From the NCBI RefSeq assembly GCF_011682045.1, contig NZ_VVIW01000010.1:1-64000 (forward strand): DNA of 64,000 bases, written 5' to 3'. Positions 1-9,409 of the stretch are shown here, in pieces (positions within the stretch are counted from its first letter, which is position 1; every line of letters starts with the position of its first letter). The position numbers and the translations under genes were made by a program. The DNA is from Massilia aquatica. Its GTDB lineage: Bacteria; Pseudomonadota; Gammaproteobacteria; Burkholderiales; Burkholderiaceae_D. The notes beneath the pieces are model-generated. The model was not told the DNA's origin. It searched no databases and was given only the letters and a program-made list of their open reading frames with translations.

Positions 1-75
1 GTCTTGCAAAGCATGGGGAAGCAGCATTTGCTGATGCTGATCGTATGGAAGGTAGCTCGTCGTCATTTGACAAGT

Positions 76-852
76 TTACCTCGTCACCATTCGGATTGCA
101 TCAGTTTCTGCCGCGCAGACTCCTAGCATATGCCCCGCGCTACGCACCTGGGCGAATGCGGCCTGCAGTTCGGCCTCGGTCGGTGAAAGCGGACGTAGCG
201 CCGTGGCCAGGGCCGGAATGACTTCGCGCCGGATCAAGCGGCCTTTTGCTGCCCTTCCTTGCCATGCAAACAGGGCAATCCCGAGAAAAAAGAAACCGAA
301 CTCGGGCGAGAACGAGCCGTACTCGGGGAAAAACCTAACGTTCGGAAACAATATTGGCGACAGCTTCCAGCCAGCCACCATCACGACCAGCCCGGCAATA
401 CCCGCAAGGGCGGCTGGCTTATCGATCACGGCCGAGCTATAGCACCGTTCCATCTTCGGCACCAGCAACATGAATTGGTGCAGGATCAGTTCGCTCCGCT
501 TTTCGGCTGAAAGCAACAAGGGGGCATGCACGATGTGCGCTTCCTGAGCCATGCGTTCTTGCCACACCGTCTCCAGGTCCGGGAAGGTGCTCGCTTGCAG
601 TTCGGGCAGGGGAACCGGATCCTTCAAGATCTGTTTGTATTTTTTCTCCTCGGTCGGAAACGGCGTCAGGCAAGACTGGCAGATGCGATCGTAACCGGCC
701 AGCTCACCCTTGCCGACCGAAATGAAGTACACATGGCTGGCGCGGCCGATGCGCCTGACCAGGAAGGTTTGCACCGACCTGCAAATGGGACAGAAGTCGG
801 CAACATAGCCGAGCTGGCGATAGACGTTTTTTCTGCCCGAGATAACGATCAT
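76..852 (-). CDS. zinc-ribbon membrane protein, unknown function
   Basis: A 258-aa protein. The N-terminal part has two CxxC pairs (C21/C24 in a CPIC context and C58/C61 in a CQSC context), spaced as in a zinc ribbon. A hydrophilic middle is followed by two hydrophobic segments around residues 150-170 and 185-205, so it is probably a two-pass inner-membrane protein with a cytoplasmic metal-binding head. I chose the internal ATG at 852 because the upstream extension is Cys/Thr-rich and unlike a protein start; the ribosome site there is weak. I do not recognise a named family. The zinc-ribbon reading rests only on cysteine spacing. Confidence 0.6.
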   Translation of the reverse strand: MIVISGRKNVYRQLGYVADFCPICRSVQTFLVRRIGRASHVYFISVGKGELAGYDRICQSCLTPFPTEEKKYKQILKDPVPLPELQASTFPDLETVWQERMAQEAHIVHAPLLLSAEKRSELILHQFMLLVPKMERCYSSAVIDKPAALAGIAGLVVMVAGWKLSPILFPNVRFFPEYGSFSPEFGFFFLGIALFAWQGRAAKGRLIRREVIPALATALRPLSPTEAELQAAFAQVRSAGHMLGVCAAETDAIRMVTR

Positions 853-973
853 GAGTGTAATCCAAATTCGTGTTGTATTAGCTGTGTTGCATTTTACGCA
901 ATTCTGCAGATACATTGTGGATAAGGAGGGCGATAATAAAAAGGGGCGGGCATAGGCTCAAGGGGAGAGCGGG

Positions 974-1355
974 ATGCAAGTCGACGTTCTGGAAATTCAT
1001 GGACTGTGGGATGGCGGCTTCGTGCTTGATCGCCACAGCACCCATTCCACGCTCACCGGGCATGATGCGCACGGCCATCCGACCTTCGACACCGACTACA
1101 CGCAAGTCGGCCGCGCACTGTACCAACTAAAATCCCACGACGATTACAGTCAGGTACCGGCGCTGCTTGCAGGCGCTGGTCGCGCGCATGGCCGTGGCGG
1201 CGCGCGCCAAAGCCGATACGAACATCGACCTCTCCGCGCGCATCCAGAGCCTGCAATCGCGCGCCACGCAGGACCGCATCCTGGCGCAGCGCGCCGCGCA
1301 ACCGGGCTCGCCGTCGCCCGTGCCGGCCGCATTCGAATCGGCCATCCCTTCATAG
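974..1355 (+). pseudogene. frameshifted ComF-like phosphoribosyltransferase remnant
   Basis: The first about 65 codons from the ATG at 974 (good AGGGGAGAG ribosome site) read like the N-terminus of the ComF-like phosphoribosyltransferase family: a GLWDGGFVLDRHS block, then FDTDYTQVGRALYQLK. Near 1166 the family-like reading moves to the next frame (QALVARMAVAARAKADTNIDL), which implies one inserted base. That frame stops at 1353-1355, and the expected PMPAS and phosphoribosyl-binding motifs never appear. The full-length family is about 220 aa, so most of the enzyme is missing. The identification is from remembered family sequence and the frame change is seen directly; a sequencing error could explain the shift but not the missing C-terminal half. 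Confidence 0.6.
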
Positions 1356-1376
1356 CGACTGTCTGGTGCCGCAATC

Positions 1377-1404
1377 AAAAAGGGGACGCCGCAGCGTCCC
1401 CTTT
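1377..1404. terminator. hairpin terminator for the cstA-ybdD unit, usable in both directions
   Basis: An 8-bp perfect stem (GGGGACGC / GCGTCCCC, loop CGCA) spans 1382-1401. It is flanked by five A on the left, which form a T run on the minus strand, and TTT on the right. It lies 20 bases past the stop of the minus-strand ybdD-like gene, so its main role is probably to end that operon. Confidence 0.75.
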
Positions 1405-1424
1405 CCTGTACCGTGCGCAAGCGC

Positions 1425-1652
1425 TCAGCAACACCCGCCACGCTTGCCCGCGCCGCCGTAGCGCGCTTCCTGGCGCTCGCGAAAGAACTCTTCGTAGCTC
1501 ATCATCGGCGCGCCCGGATGAGTCGCCTCCATATGCGCCACGTAGGTGTCGTACTCGGGCAAGCCCACCATCAGGCGCATGCTTTGCCCGAGATAGCGGC
1601 CGGCCAGGGCCAGCCCGCGCCCGGCATCCGCCAGGTTGTCGAACAAGCTCAT
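1425..1652 (-). CDS. YbdD/YjiX-family small protein (CstA partner)
   Basis: A 75-aa protein matching the YbdD/YjiX family (DUF466): a [22 protein letters not shown] segment, the [16 protein letters not shown] block and the characteristic C-terminal double cysteine. Family members are nearly always encoded directly after a CstA/BtsT peptide or pyruvate transporter. Here the ATG overlaps the cstA stop as ATGA (1649-1652), so the two are translationally coupled. The biochemical role is not established; a small accessory factor for the transporter is the usual inference. The length is normal for the family. Confidence 0.9.
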   Translation of the reverse strand: MSLFDNLADAGRGLALAGRYLGQSMRLMVGLPEYDTYVAHMEATHPGAPMMSYEEFFRERQEARYGGAGKRGGCC

Positions 1653-3712
1653 GCCGGCTTGGCCGCGTTGGCGACGAACGGGGTTTCCATCGAACTCGGC
1701 GCGGCGTTTGCACGCGCCCTGAACACCGTGCGCGCGCCGAACACCAGCACCGACAGAACCACGAACATGAAAAAGCCCGCCAGCGACGCGTCCAGGTAAT
1801 CGTTGAAGACGATCTGGTGCATCTGCGCCATCGACTTGGCGGGCGCGAGCACCACGCCCTGCTCGATCGCGGCCTGGAACTTGTGTGCGTGCGCCACGAA
1901 ACCGATGCGCACGTTGTCGTGGAAAATCTTCTGCCAGCCGGCGGTCAGGGTGCAGGCCAGCAGCCAGGCGGTCGGCACCATGGTCACCCACGCATACTTT
2001 GCGCGTTTCATCTTGAACAGCACGCAGGTGGCAAGGATCAGGGCAATCCCGGCCAGCATCTGGTTGGCGATGCCGAACAGCGGCCACAGGGTGTTGATGC
2101 CGCCCAGCGGATCGACCACGCCCTGGTACAGGAAGTAGCCCCAGGCCGCCACGCACAGCGAGGTGGCGATCAGGTTGGCCGGAATCGATTCGGTGCGCTT
2201 GAGCGATGGCGCAAAGGTGCCCAGCAAGTCTTGCAGCATGAAGCGCCCGGCGCGGGTGCCGGCGTCCACCGCCGTCAGGATGAACAGGGCTTCGAACAGG
2301 ATCGCGAAGTGGTACCAGAAGGCCATCATGGTCTTGCCGCCGATGACGTTCGACAAAATGTTCGCCATGCCCACCGCCAGCGTCGGGGCACCGCCGGCGC
2401 GCGAGATGATGGTGCTTTCGCCGACATCTTTCGCGGTCTGGGTCAGCATCTCGGGGGTGATGTAAAAGCCCATTTGCGTGACTGCGGCGGCGGCCGACTC
2501 GGCCGTGGTGCCGAGGATCGCGGCCGGGCTGTTCATGGCGAAGTAGATGCCCGGCTCGATGGTCGAGGCGGCCACCAGCGCCATGATGGCGACGAACGAT
2601 TCCATCAGCATCGCGCCGTAGCCGATGAAGCGCGCGTGCTGTTCGTTTTCGATCATCTTCGGGGTGGTGCCGGACGAGATGAGCGCATGGAAGCCCGATA
2701 CCGCGCCGCAGGCGATGGTAATGAACAGGAAGGGGAACAGGCTGCCCGACCAGACCGGGCCGCTGCCGTCGATGAACTTGGTCACGGCCGGCATTTTGAG
2801 GTCGGGCGCGACGATCAGGATGCCGATCGCCAGGCCGACGATGGTGCCGATCTTTAAAAAGGTCGACAGGTAGTCGCGCGGCGCCAGCAGCAGCCAGACG
2901 GGAATCACGGAAGCGACAAAACCGTAGCCGATCAGCATCCAGGTCAGTTCGGTGCCGGTGAAGGTGAACATCGGTCCCAGCACGGCGTGTTCCTGCACAT
3001 ACTGGCCGCCGATAATGGCCAGCATCAGCAGCACGAAGCCGATCAGCGACACTTCGCCGATGCGGCCCACGCGCACGAAGCGCGAGTACACGCCCATGAA
3101 CAGGGCGATCGGAATGGTGGCCATGACGGTGAAGCTGCCCCACGGCGAGCCGGTCAGGGCCTTGACCACGATCAGCGCCAGCACGGCCAGGATGATGACC
3201 ATGATCATGAAGGTGCCGAGCAGGGCGATCACGCCCGGAATGTCGCCCAGTTCGGATTTGATCAGGTCGCCCAGCGAGCGGCCGTCGCGGCGCGTCGAGA
3301 TGAACAGGATGATGAAGTCCTGCACCGCGCCGGCCAGCACCACGCCGGCCAGGATCCACATCATGCCGGGCAGGTAGCCCATCTGCGCGGCCAGCACCGG
3401 GCCGACCAGGGGACCGGCGCCGGCAATCGCCGCGAAATGGTGGCCGAACAGCACATACTTATTGGTGGGAACGAAGTCGAGGCCATCGTTGAACTTCTCG
3501 GCCGGGGTCTGGCGGCGCGGGTCGAGTCCGAGCACCTTGTCGGCCAGAAAAGAGCTGTAGAAGCGGTAAGCGATCAGGTAGACGCAGACGGCGGCGGCGA
3601 TGATCCAGATGGCATTGATGGCTTCGCCGCGCTTGAGCGCGATGTAGCCGAGCGCGCAGGCGCCGAAAATCGATAGCGCAGCCCAGCCGAGCTGGCTTGA
3701 CAGACGTTTCAT
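1649..3712 (-). CDS. cstA: carbon starvation protein A family transporter
   Basis: A 687-aa polytopic inner-membrane protein, close to the length of E. coli CstA (about 700 aa). Recognisable family segments include [22 protein letters not shown] near residue 76, [22 protein letters not shown] around residue 92, the [13 protein letters not shown] loop and [19 protein letters not shown]. Members take up peptides or pyruvate when carbon is limiting; the substrate cannot be told from sequence. A GGAG ribosome site precedes the ATG at 3712. It forms a two-gene unit with the ybdD-like gene and is divergent from a histidine kinase/response regulator pair across about 215 bases, which suggests that the pair controls it. 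Confidence 0.93.
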   Translation of the reverse strand: MKRLSSQLGWAALSIFGACALGYIALKRGEAINAIWIIAAAVCVYLIAYRFYSSFLADKVLGLDPRRQTPAEKFNDGLDFVPTNKYVLFGHHFAAIAGAGPLVGPVLAAQMGYLPGMMWILAGVVLAGAVQDFIILFISTRRDGRSLGDLIKSELGDIPGVIALLGTFMIMVIILAVLALIVVKALTGSPWGSFTVMATIPIALFMGVYSRFVRVGRIGEVSLIGFVLLMLAIIGGQYVQEHAVLGPMFTFTGTELTWMLIGYGFVASVIPVWLLLAPRDYLSTFLKIGTIVGLAIGILIVAPDLKMPAVTKFIDGSGPVWSGSLFPFLFITIACGAVSGFHALISSGTTPKMIENEQHARFIGYGAMLMESFVAIMALVAASTIEPGIYFAMNSPAAILGTTAESAAAAVTQMGFYITPEMLTQTAKDVGESTIISRAGGAPTLAVGMANILSNVIGGKTMMAFWYHFAILFEALFILTAVDAGTRAGRFMLQDLLGTFAPSLKRTESIPANLIATSLCVAAWGYFLYQGVVDPLGGINTLWPLFGIANQMLAGIALILATCVLFKMKRAKYAWVTMVPTAWLLACTLTAGWQKIFHDNVRIGFVAHAHKFQAAIEQGVVLAPAKSMAQMHQIVFNDYLDASLAGFFMFVVLSVLVFGARTVFRARANAAPSSMETPFVANAAKPA

Positions 3713-3827
3713 GGTGACTCCTCCAAGGTGTTTTATCTTCCGTGCTGGTTGGACCGGTCAAAGCCGGTTCAATTCCGCACAGCGTGAACCAGTATCGAAC
3801 GGGCCGCACCACGCGGCAAGCGCAGCA

Positions 3828-3857
3828 CTACGCAGCGCTTTACGTGGTACTACGTAG
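3828..3857. promoter_or_regulatory. three CTACGTAG-like elements between cstA and the kinase gene
   Basis: CTACGCAG (3828-3835), TTACGTGG (3840-3847) and the perfect palindrome CTACGTAG (3850-3857) lie 12 and 10 bases apart start to start, about one helical turn. They sit in the intergenic region divergently serving cstA and the two-component genes. NarL/FixJ-type regulators, such as the one encoded at 5298-5930, bind short TAC-containing heptamers, so these are candidate sites. The assignment is inference. Confidence 0.4.
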
Positions 3858-3927
3858 GCGTGGCGGGCCCGGCCGTCGTAGAATCGTGGCTCATTCACAA
3901 AGCCGCACGCGGCAGGCCGGGCGCTGT

Positions 3928-5301
3928 ATGAAGTTAAGGCAAAAGGTCATCTTTCTCGCGATCACGCCGCTGATCCTGGCGCTGTGCACGATCGCGCTGT
4001 TCGTGCGCCACCAGGCCATCACCCTGGCCCAGCAGCAGCGCGACACCATCCAGCAAGCCTATTTGGCCAGCAAGGAAGCCGAACTGAAACACTATGTGGA
4101 CCTGGCCACGCGCGCGGTCGCGCACCTGGCCGATTCCGGCAAGCGCGACCAGGCCACCCTGGATGAGGCCAAGCGCATCCTGTCGACCCTGAGCTACGGC
4201 GACGATGGCTATTTCTTCGTCTACGATTTTCAGGGCAACAGCCTGATGCATCCGCGCCAGCCGGAACTGGTGGGGCGCAACCTGTGGGAGATGCGCGACG
4301 TCAATGGCGAGCCGACCATCCAGCGCCTGCTGGCGCGTGCCAGGAGCGGCGGCGGGCTGCAGCGCTACATCTGGGCCAAGCCGTCCACCAATAAATCGGC
4401 GCCCAAGCTCGGCTATGTGGTGCCGATGGAGAACTGGGGCTGGATGCTCGGCACCGGCATTTACCTCGACGACGTGGACGCCGCGCTGGCCAAGATCGAC
4501 GCCCAGCAGTCGCGCAATATCCAGGGCACCATGCTGTGGATCGCGGTGCTGGCGATCGTCAGTGCGCTGGTGGTGGCCAGCTCCGGGCTGGCGCTCAATA
4601 TCAGCGAGCTGCGCGTGGCCGATGCCAAGCTCAAGGTGCTGACCCAGCGCGTGGTCGAGTCGCAGGAGCAGGAGCGGGCGCGCCTGTCGCGCGACCTGCA
4701 CGACGGCATCAGCCAGTGGCTGGTGTCGATCAAGCTGCAGATCGAAGCGGGCGTGATCCGCCTCGGCGGCGACGCGGCCCAGCAGATCAAGGCGCGCGCC
4801 AGTTTCGAGCACACCGCCGCCCAGCTCAACGATGTGCTGGGCGAGGTGCGGCGCATCTCGCACAACCTGCGCCCGGCCATCCTCGACGACCTCGGTCTTG
4901 CCGCCGCGCTCGACCACCTGGCGCACGAAGCGACCCAGAACAGCGCGCTGCCGGTGCGCTTTCTGGCGCGCGGCAGCACCGACGGCTTGCCGGACGTCGC
5001 CAACACGGTGCTGTTCCGCATCGCCCAGGAAGCGCTGACCAATATCGAACGCCATGCCGGCGCGCGCCAGGTCGAGATCACCCTGGCCCGCGAGCACAAC
5101 AGCGTCACCCTGACGATTGCCGACGACGGCGCCGGTTTCGACGCCGCCAGCGTGGACATCCACCCCAAGCGCGGCATCGGCCTGCGCAACATGCTGGAAC
5201 GGCTGGACGCCATCGGCGGCCAGCTGGCCATTACCTCGTCCGCGGCCGGCACTTCGGTGCACGCCTCGGCCCCGCTTCCCCCCACCACCTCGCGCTCATG
5301 A
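3928..5301 (+). CDS. sensor histidine kinase with a periplasmic single-Cache domain
   Basis: A 457-aa inner-membrane kinase. A first transmembrane segment is at residues 8-26. A periplasmic domain of about 170 residues carries the single-Cache (sCache_2) signature: DDGYFFVYDFQGNSLMHP, then LVGRNLWEMRDVNG and YVVPMENWGWMLGTGIY. A second membrane segment follows around 195-215. The cytoplasmic part has a HisKA_3 box (ERARLSRDLHDGISQWLVS, phosphoacceptor His) and a HATPase domain (RIAQEALTNIERHA, DDGAGF, GIGLRNMLERL). The start at 3928 is the ATG right before a normal membrane anchor; the longer reading adds an Arg-rich tail with no membrane character. It overlaps the regulator gene by ATGA. Cache domains of this class often sense small carboxylates, which would suit a regulator of CstA. 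Confidence 0.88.
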   Translation: MKLRQKVIFLAITPLILALCTIALFVRHQAITLAQQQRDTIQQAYLASKEAELKHYVDLATRAVAHLADSGKRDQATLDEAKRILSTLSYGDDGYFFVYDFQGNSLMHPRQPELVGRNLWEMRDVNGEPTIQRLLARARSGGGLQRYIWAKPSTNKSAPKLGYVVPMENWGWMLGTGIYLDDVDAALAKIDAQQSRNIQGTMLWIAVLAIVSALVVASSGLALNISELRVADAKLKVLTQRVVESQEQERARLSRDLHDGISQWLVSIKLQIEAGVIRLGGDAAQQIKARASFEHTAAQLNDVLGEVRRISHNLRPAILDDLGLAAALDHLAHEATQNSALPVRFLARGSTDGLPDVANTVLFRIAQEALTNIERHAGARQVEITLAREHNSVTLTIADDGAGFDAASVDIHPKRGIGLRNMLERLDAIGGQLAITSSAAGTSVHASAPLPPTTSRS

Positions 5302-5930
5302 CCGATAAACTCATCCACATCCTGCTGGTCGACGACCACCCCCTGGTACGCGACGGCTTGCGCGCGCGCCTCGAAGCGGTGCCGCATTTTCGCGTGGTGG
5401 CCGAGGCCGACGGCGCCGAGGACGCGCTGCGCCAGGCCGGTGAGCACGCCATCGACCTGGTGCTGATGGACATCAACATGCGCGGCATCAGCGGCATCGA
5501 GGCCAGCGCCCGCTTCCGCCAGCAGTTCCCGGCCATCGCGGTGCTGATCCTGTCGATGCACGACAAGGTCGAGTACGTCAGCCAGGCGATGCAGGCCGGC
5601 GCGCGCGGCTATGTGCTGAAAGATGCGCCGGGCAAGGATATCGTGCTCGCCATCGAGACCGTGATGGCGGGCGGTATTTACTACAGCGCCGCGCTGGCGC
5701 GCCAGCTGGCCCGCCCCAGTGTGCAAGACAACCAGTTGTCGGCGCGCGAGCAGGAAGTGCTGCAGCAGCTGGCCGGGGGGCATTCCAACAAGCAGATCGC
5801 GCGCACGCTCGACCTGTCGGTACGTACGGTGGAAACGCACCGCCTCAATATCAAGCGCAAACTCGGCATCGAAGGGCAGGCCGAACTGATCAGATATGCC
5901 GTGCAGCACGCACGTTTTGAAGGAAGCTAG
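5298..5930 (+). CDS. NarL/FixJ-family response regulator
   Basis: A 210-aa regulator. The receiver domain (about 1-120) has the acidic pair in LLVDDHPLVRDGL, the phosphorylatable Asp in LVLMDINMRG and the conserved Lys in YVLKDAPGKD. A LuxR-type helix-turn-helix is at about 145-205 (LSAREQEVLQQLAGGHSNKQIA, then LSVRTVETHRLNIKRKLGI). It is translationally coupled to the upstream kinase by a 4-base overlap, so the two form a cognate pair. The likely target is the divergent cstA-ybdD operon and possibly its own promoter. All signalling residues are present. Confidence 0.93.
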   Translation: MTDKLIHILLVDDHPLVRDGLRARLEAVPHFRVVAEADGAEDALRQAGEHAIDLVLMDINMRGISGIEASARFRQQFPAIAVLILSMHDKVEYVSQAMQAGARGYVLKDAPGKDIVLAIETVMAGGIYYSAALARQLARPSVQDNQLSAREQEVLQQLAGGHSNKQIARTLDLSVRTVETHRLNIKRKLGIEGQAELIRYAVQHARFEGS

Positions 5931-6043
5931 TATCCTTCTGCTTTCCTTACGGATAATGATGACGAACTGCTATCGTGCGACCCATGAAGTGGTTGCTTCC
6001 GATCATTATCTCAACTAAGATTACCGAACCCACTAATTCAAAG

Positions 6044-7231
6044 ATGCCGATGGCTGCCTCCGATACAACACCGTTCCCGTTGGTAGAGATGCAAGCGGTC
6101 GCCAATGCGCAAAACGAGTGGCTGGCGCTGATCGTGCGCGTCGGCGGCGCTGCCCACGGCACGGCCTTGCACCAGGTGTTCGGCGCGCCCGACCTGCTCA
6201 CCGCCATCGCGCCGCTCGACTGCATCGTCCCGCTCGCCTCGCCCGCACTCCTGACCCCGGCGCTGCTGGCCTTGACGCCGCCCAGCCGCGTGATCTTCGC
6301 GATCGACGCCGGCGTGCTGGCCGACCCGGCCCTGCTCAAGCAAACGCTGGCGCTGCACGACGAAGGCTACCGCGTGCTGCTCGACGGCCAGGCCGGCGAG
6401 GGCCTCAAGCTGCCGCCCGCCTTGCGCGCGGTCGCGCTCGATTGCGGCGCCGGCTTGCCGGTGGTGCGCGGCGGTCAATACCAGGTCCTGTCCCTGTTCG
6501 GCCCGCACCTGGCGTACGGCGTGAACAGCGCGGCGCGCTTTGCCGACTGCGCCGGGGCCGGTTTCGAATGGCTGGCCGGCGACTGGCCGCTGCATCCCGC
6601 GCCGAGCGCCAAGCCGCACGACGGCACCTCGCGCAAGCGCCTGCTGGCCTTGCTGGGCCTGCTGGCGCGCGACGCCGAATCGCGCGAGCTCGAACAATTG
6701 CTCAAGCAGGACCCGGCGCTGTCCTACCATTTGCTCAAGCTGGTCAACTCGGCCGCGTTTGCGCTGAGCACCCAGATCACCAGCTTCGGCCAGGCCATCA
6801 ACCTGCTCGGGCGGCGCCAGTTGCAGCGCTGGCTGCAACTGCTGCTGTACGCGCGCCAGCAGCCCGACGGCATGGCCAATCCGCTGCTGCCGCTGGCCGC
6901 CTTGCGCGCGGCCCAGCTCGAATGCCTGTGCAAATTGCAGGGCGGCGAGCGCGAAGACCAGGATCTCGCTTTCATGACCGGCGTGTTCTCGCTGCTCGAC
7001 GTGCTGTTCGGCATGCCGATGGAAGACATCGTCGGCGCGCTCGGCCTGGCGCCGGCCGCGGCCGAAGCGCTGCTGCTGCGCGAAGGGCGCCTCGGCCAAC
7101 AGCTGCGCCTGGTGGAGCAAGGCCTGGCGGCGCCGGAGCACCTGGCCGCGCTCGGCATCGACCATACCCAATGGTGGCAAAGCCAGCTGCACGCCTACCA
7201 CTGGGCGATCCAGGTCGGCAGGAATTTGTAG
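6044..7231 (+). CDS. HDOD-domain signalling protein with a degenerate EAL-like N-terminus
   Basis: About 395 aa. The C-terminal half carries an HDOD domain ([27 protein letters not shown], then [24 protein letters not shown]). The N-terminal half resembles the eroded EAL part of YuxH-type EAL-HDOD proteins but lacks catalytic EAL motifs. HDOD proteins act as non-enzymatic signalling scaffolds, often tied to c-di-GMP. The start is uncertain: ATGs at 5984, 6044 and 6050 share the frame and none has a good ribosome site; 6044 avoids an unlikely hydrophobic extension. The gene ends one base before the GGDEF-EAL gene, so the two are probably cotranscribed and cooperate. Confidence 0.8.
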   Translation: MPMAASDTTPFPLVEMQAVANAQNEWLALIVRVGGAAHGTALHQVFGAPDLLTAIAPLDCIVPLASPALLTPALLALTPPSRVIFAIDAGVLADPALLKQTLALHDEGYRVLLDGQAGEGLKLPPALRAVALDCGAGLPVVRGGQYQVLSLFGPHLAYGVNSAARFADCAGAGFEWLAGDWPLHPAPSAKPHDGTSRKRLLALLGLLARDAESRELEQLLKQDPALSYHLLKLVNSAAFALSTQITSFGQAINLLGRRQLQRWLQLLLYARQQPDGMANPLLPLAALRAAQLECLCKLQGGEREDQDLAFMTGVFSLLDVLFGMPMEDIVGALGLAPAAAEALLLREGRLGQQLRLVEQGLAAPEHLAALGIDHTQWWQSQLHAYHWAIQVGRNL

Positions 7232-7232
7232 G

Positions 7233-9284
7233 ATGCACGACAGCCTCGCGACTGACTTCCTTTCCAGCAGTGCCGCCTTGTGCGCCGCCGTGCTCAACCT
7301 GCGCGGCGAGCAGCTTGCGGCCGAACTCGGGCGCATTGCGCGCGAGCTGCTGGCCAGCCCGCACGGCAGCTTCGTCGCGGCCGGCCAGGCCAGCGCACTG
7401 GTGCCCGGGCCGGCCGCCGATGGTGCTGCTGCCCAGCTGGCGTGCCAGGTCGCCAGCGGCGCCACTGACTACGGCCGCCTGGTGGTGAGCGGGCGCGCCG
7501 CCTACGGCGAGGACGACGCGCGCCTGCTGGCCGGCCTGGCCGCGCTGGCCGCCAGCCTGCTCAAGGTCAACGACTTCGCGCTGCGCTCGACCCAGGCTTA
7601 CCTCGACCTCGAAGCGGAGCTGTCGCACCAGGCCCAGATCCTCGACCAGATCCACGAGTCGGTCCTCACGATGGACCAGACCGGCTACATCACCAGCTGG
7701 AACAAGGGCGCCGAGCGCCTGTTCGGCTACAGCGCCCAGGAAGCGGTGGGACGTAACATCCTGTTCCTGTACGCCGATGAAGATCCGGCCTTTCACGATG
7801 CCTTCGTGGAGCAGGGCGGGCGCATGATGGAAGTGCGGCGCCGCAAGAAATCGGGCGAAGTATTCTGGGCCAGCCTGTCGCTCTCGCCGCTGCACGACCG
7901 CGAGCAGCGCCCGGTCGGCCTGATCGCCTACCTGACCGACATCACCGAGCGCAAGCACGCCGAAGAACGCCTGCACCACCTGGCCTACTACGACGCGCTG
8001 ACCGGCCTGCCCAACCGCAGCCTGATGGCCAAGCTGGTCGACCAGGCCTTGAGCTCGGCCCAGCGCAAGGGCGCCACCGCCTGCATCCTGTTCGTCGACC
8101 TGAACCGCTTCAAGATGTTCAACGACACCCTCGGGCGCGCCACCGGCGACGAACTGCTCAAGCAGGTGGCGCAGCGCTTCAAGCAGGTGCTGCGCGAGCA
8201 GGACGTGGTGGGGCGCCTGTCGGGCGACGAATTCGCGGTCGGCCTGTTCGACATCCGCGAGCATTTCGAAGCGACCACGGTGGCGCACAAGCTGCAGGCG
8301 GCGCTGGTCGAACCGTTCCTGATCGGCGGGCACGACCTGCGCGTGGGCGCCAGCGTCGGCATCAGCGTCTATCCGCAGGATGGCAGCGACGCCGAAGCCC
8401 TGCTGCGCGTGGCCGACATCGCCATGGCGCGCGCCAAGCTGGGCAATGACGATAGCGGCGACAGCGTCACCTTCTACAGCCGCGACATGAACCAGGGCAT
8501 GCAGGAACGCATGCGCCTCGAATCGGGCCTGCGCCAGGCGCTGGCCAACGGCGAACTGCTGTTGCACTACCAGCCCAAGTTCGAGATCCGCACCCGCACC
8601 ATGGTCGGCGCCGAAGCGCTGGTGCGCTGGCTCCATCCCCAGCGCGGGCTGGTGCCGCCGGCCGAATTCATTCCGCTGGCCGAAGCGACCGGCCTGATCG
8701 TCCAGCTGGGCGAATGGGTGCTGGAGGCGGCCTGCGCCCAGGCGGCGCGCTGGCAGGCGGCCGGACTGCCGCCATTCCGCCTGGCCGTGAATGTCTCGGC
8801 GCGCGAGTTTTCGGCGGCCTTGCCGGCGCGCGTGAGCGAGACCCTGGCGCGCTACCGGCTCGATCCGTCCTGGCTGGAACTGGAAATCACCGAAAGCACC
8901 CTGATGCACGACATCGAACGCGTGATCGCCATCATGGACCGCATCACCGCGCTCGGCGTGAGCCTGTCGCTGGACGACTTCGGCACCGGCTACTCGAGTC
9001 TGTCGTACCTGAAGCGCTTCCCGATCGACACCCTGAAAATCGACCGTTCCTTCACCACCGGCCTGCCGTTCGACAGCAACGACTGCGCCATTGCCAGCAC
9101 CATCATCAGCATCGGCCGCCAGCTGCGCCACAAGGTCATTGCGGAAGGCGTGGAAACGCGCCAGCAATTGGAGTTTTTGCGCGACGCCGGCTGCGACGAA
9201 GTGCAGGGCTACCTGTTTTCGCGCCCGTTGCCGGAGGCCGCTTTTGAGGCCGCGCTGCGCGCCGGATGGGCCGATCCGGGCTGA
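7233..9284 (+). CDS. PAS-GGDEF-EAL cyclic-di-GMP protein
   Basis: A 683-aa cytoplasmic protein with no membrane segment. An N-terminal GAF-like region (1-125) is followed by a PAS domain with PAC motif (about 130-250: [21 protein letters not shown], ending [14 protein letters not shown]). The GGDEF domain (250-420) has SGDEF in place of GGDEF. The EAL domain (430-683) has [38 protein letters not shown] and [11 protein letters not shown], so the phosphodiesterase residues look intact. SGDEF can still be active in some cyclases, so it may be bifunctional. It begins one base after the HDOD stop codon. Confidence 0.93.
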   Translation: MHDSLATDFLSSSAALCAAVLNLRGEQLAAELGRIARELLASPHGSFVAAGQASALVPGPAADGAAAQLACQVASGATDYGRLVVSGRAAYGEDDARLLAGLAALAASLLKVNDFALRSTQAYLDLEAELSHQAQILDQIHESVLTMDQTGYITSWNKGAERLFGYSAQEAVGRNILFLYADEDPAFHDAFVEQGGRMMEVRRRKKSGEVFWASLSLSPLHDREQRPVGLIAYLTDITERKHAEERLHHLAYYDALTGLPNRSLMAKLVDQALSSAQRKGATACILFVDLNRFKMFNDTLGRATGDELLKQVAQRFKQVLREQDVVGRLSGDEFAVGLFDIREHFEATTVAHKLQAALVEPFLIGGHDLRVGASVGISVYPQDGSDAEALLRVADIAMARAKLGNDDSGDSVTFYSRDMNQGMQERMRLESGLRQALANGELLLHYQPKFEIRTRTMVGAEALVRWLHPQRGLVPPAEFIPLAEATGLIVQLGEWVLEAACAQAARWQAAGLPPFRLAVNVSAREFSAALPARVSETLARYRLDPSWLELEITESTLMHDIERVIAIMDRITALGVSLSLDDFGTGYSSLSYLKRFPIDTLKIDRSFTTGLPFDSNDCAIASTIISIGRQLRHKVIAEGVETRQQLEFLRDAGCDEVQGYLFSRPLPEAAFEAALRAGWADPG

Positions 9285-9409
9285 TTGTTCTGCAAATGTA
9301 AGATTTCCTTCTGGACATGATTGTGCTGTGAAGGCATGATAACAAGTTGTAAATATTGCCGCGACCTACACGCTGGCCTTACAGCTTTTTATCACTTTCA
9401 AGGATGATC
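9285..9409. other. intergenic leader of the RTX array
   Basis: About 125 bases with lower GC than the surroundings. It should hold the promoter for the first RTX gene, but I see no convincing -35/-10 pair. It lacks the 37-base element found before the second and third RTX genes. Confidence 0.4.

Noticed and set aside
1425-2857. Very long plus-strand reading frame through the ComF-like remnant and over cstA
   Set aside because: It runs antisense to a clear cstA-ybdD pair and shows the His/Arg/Gly-rich composition of GC-rich antisense frames.
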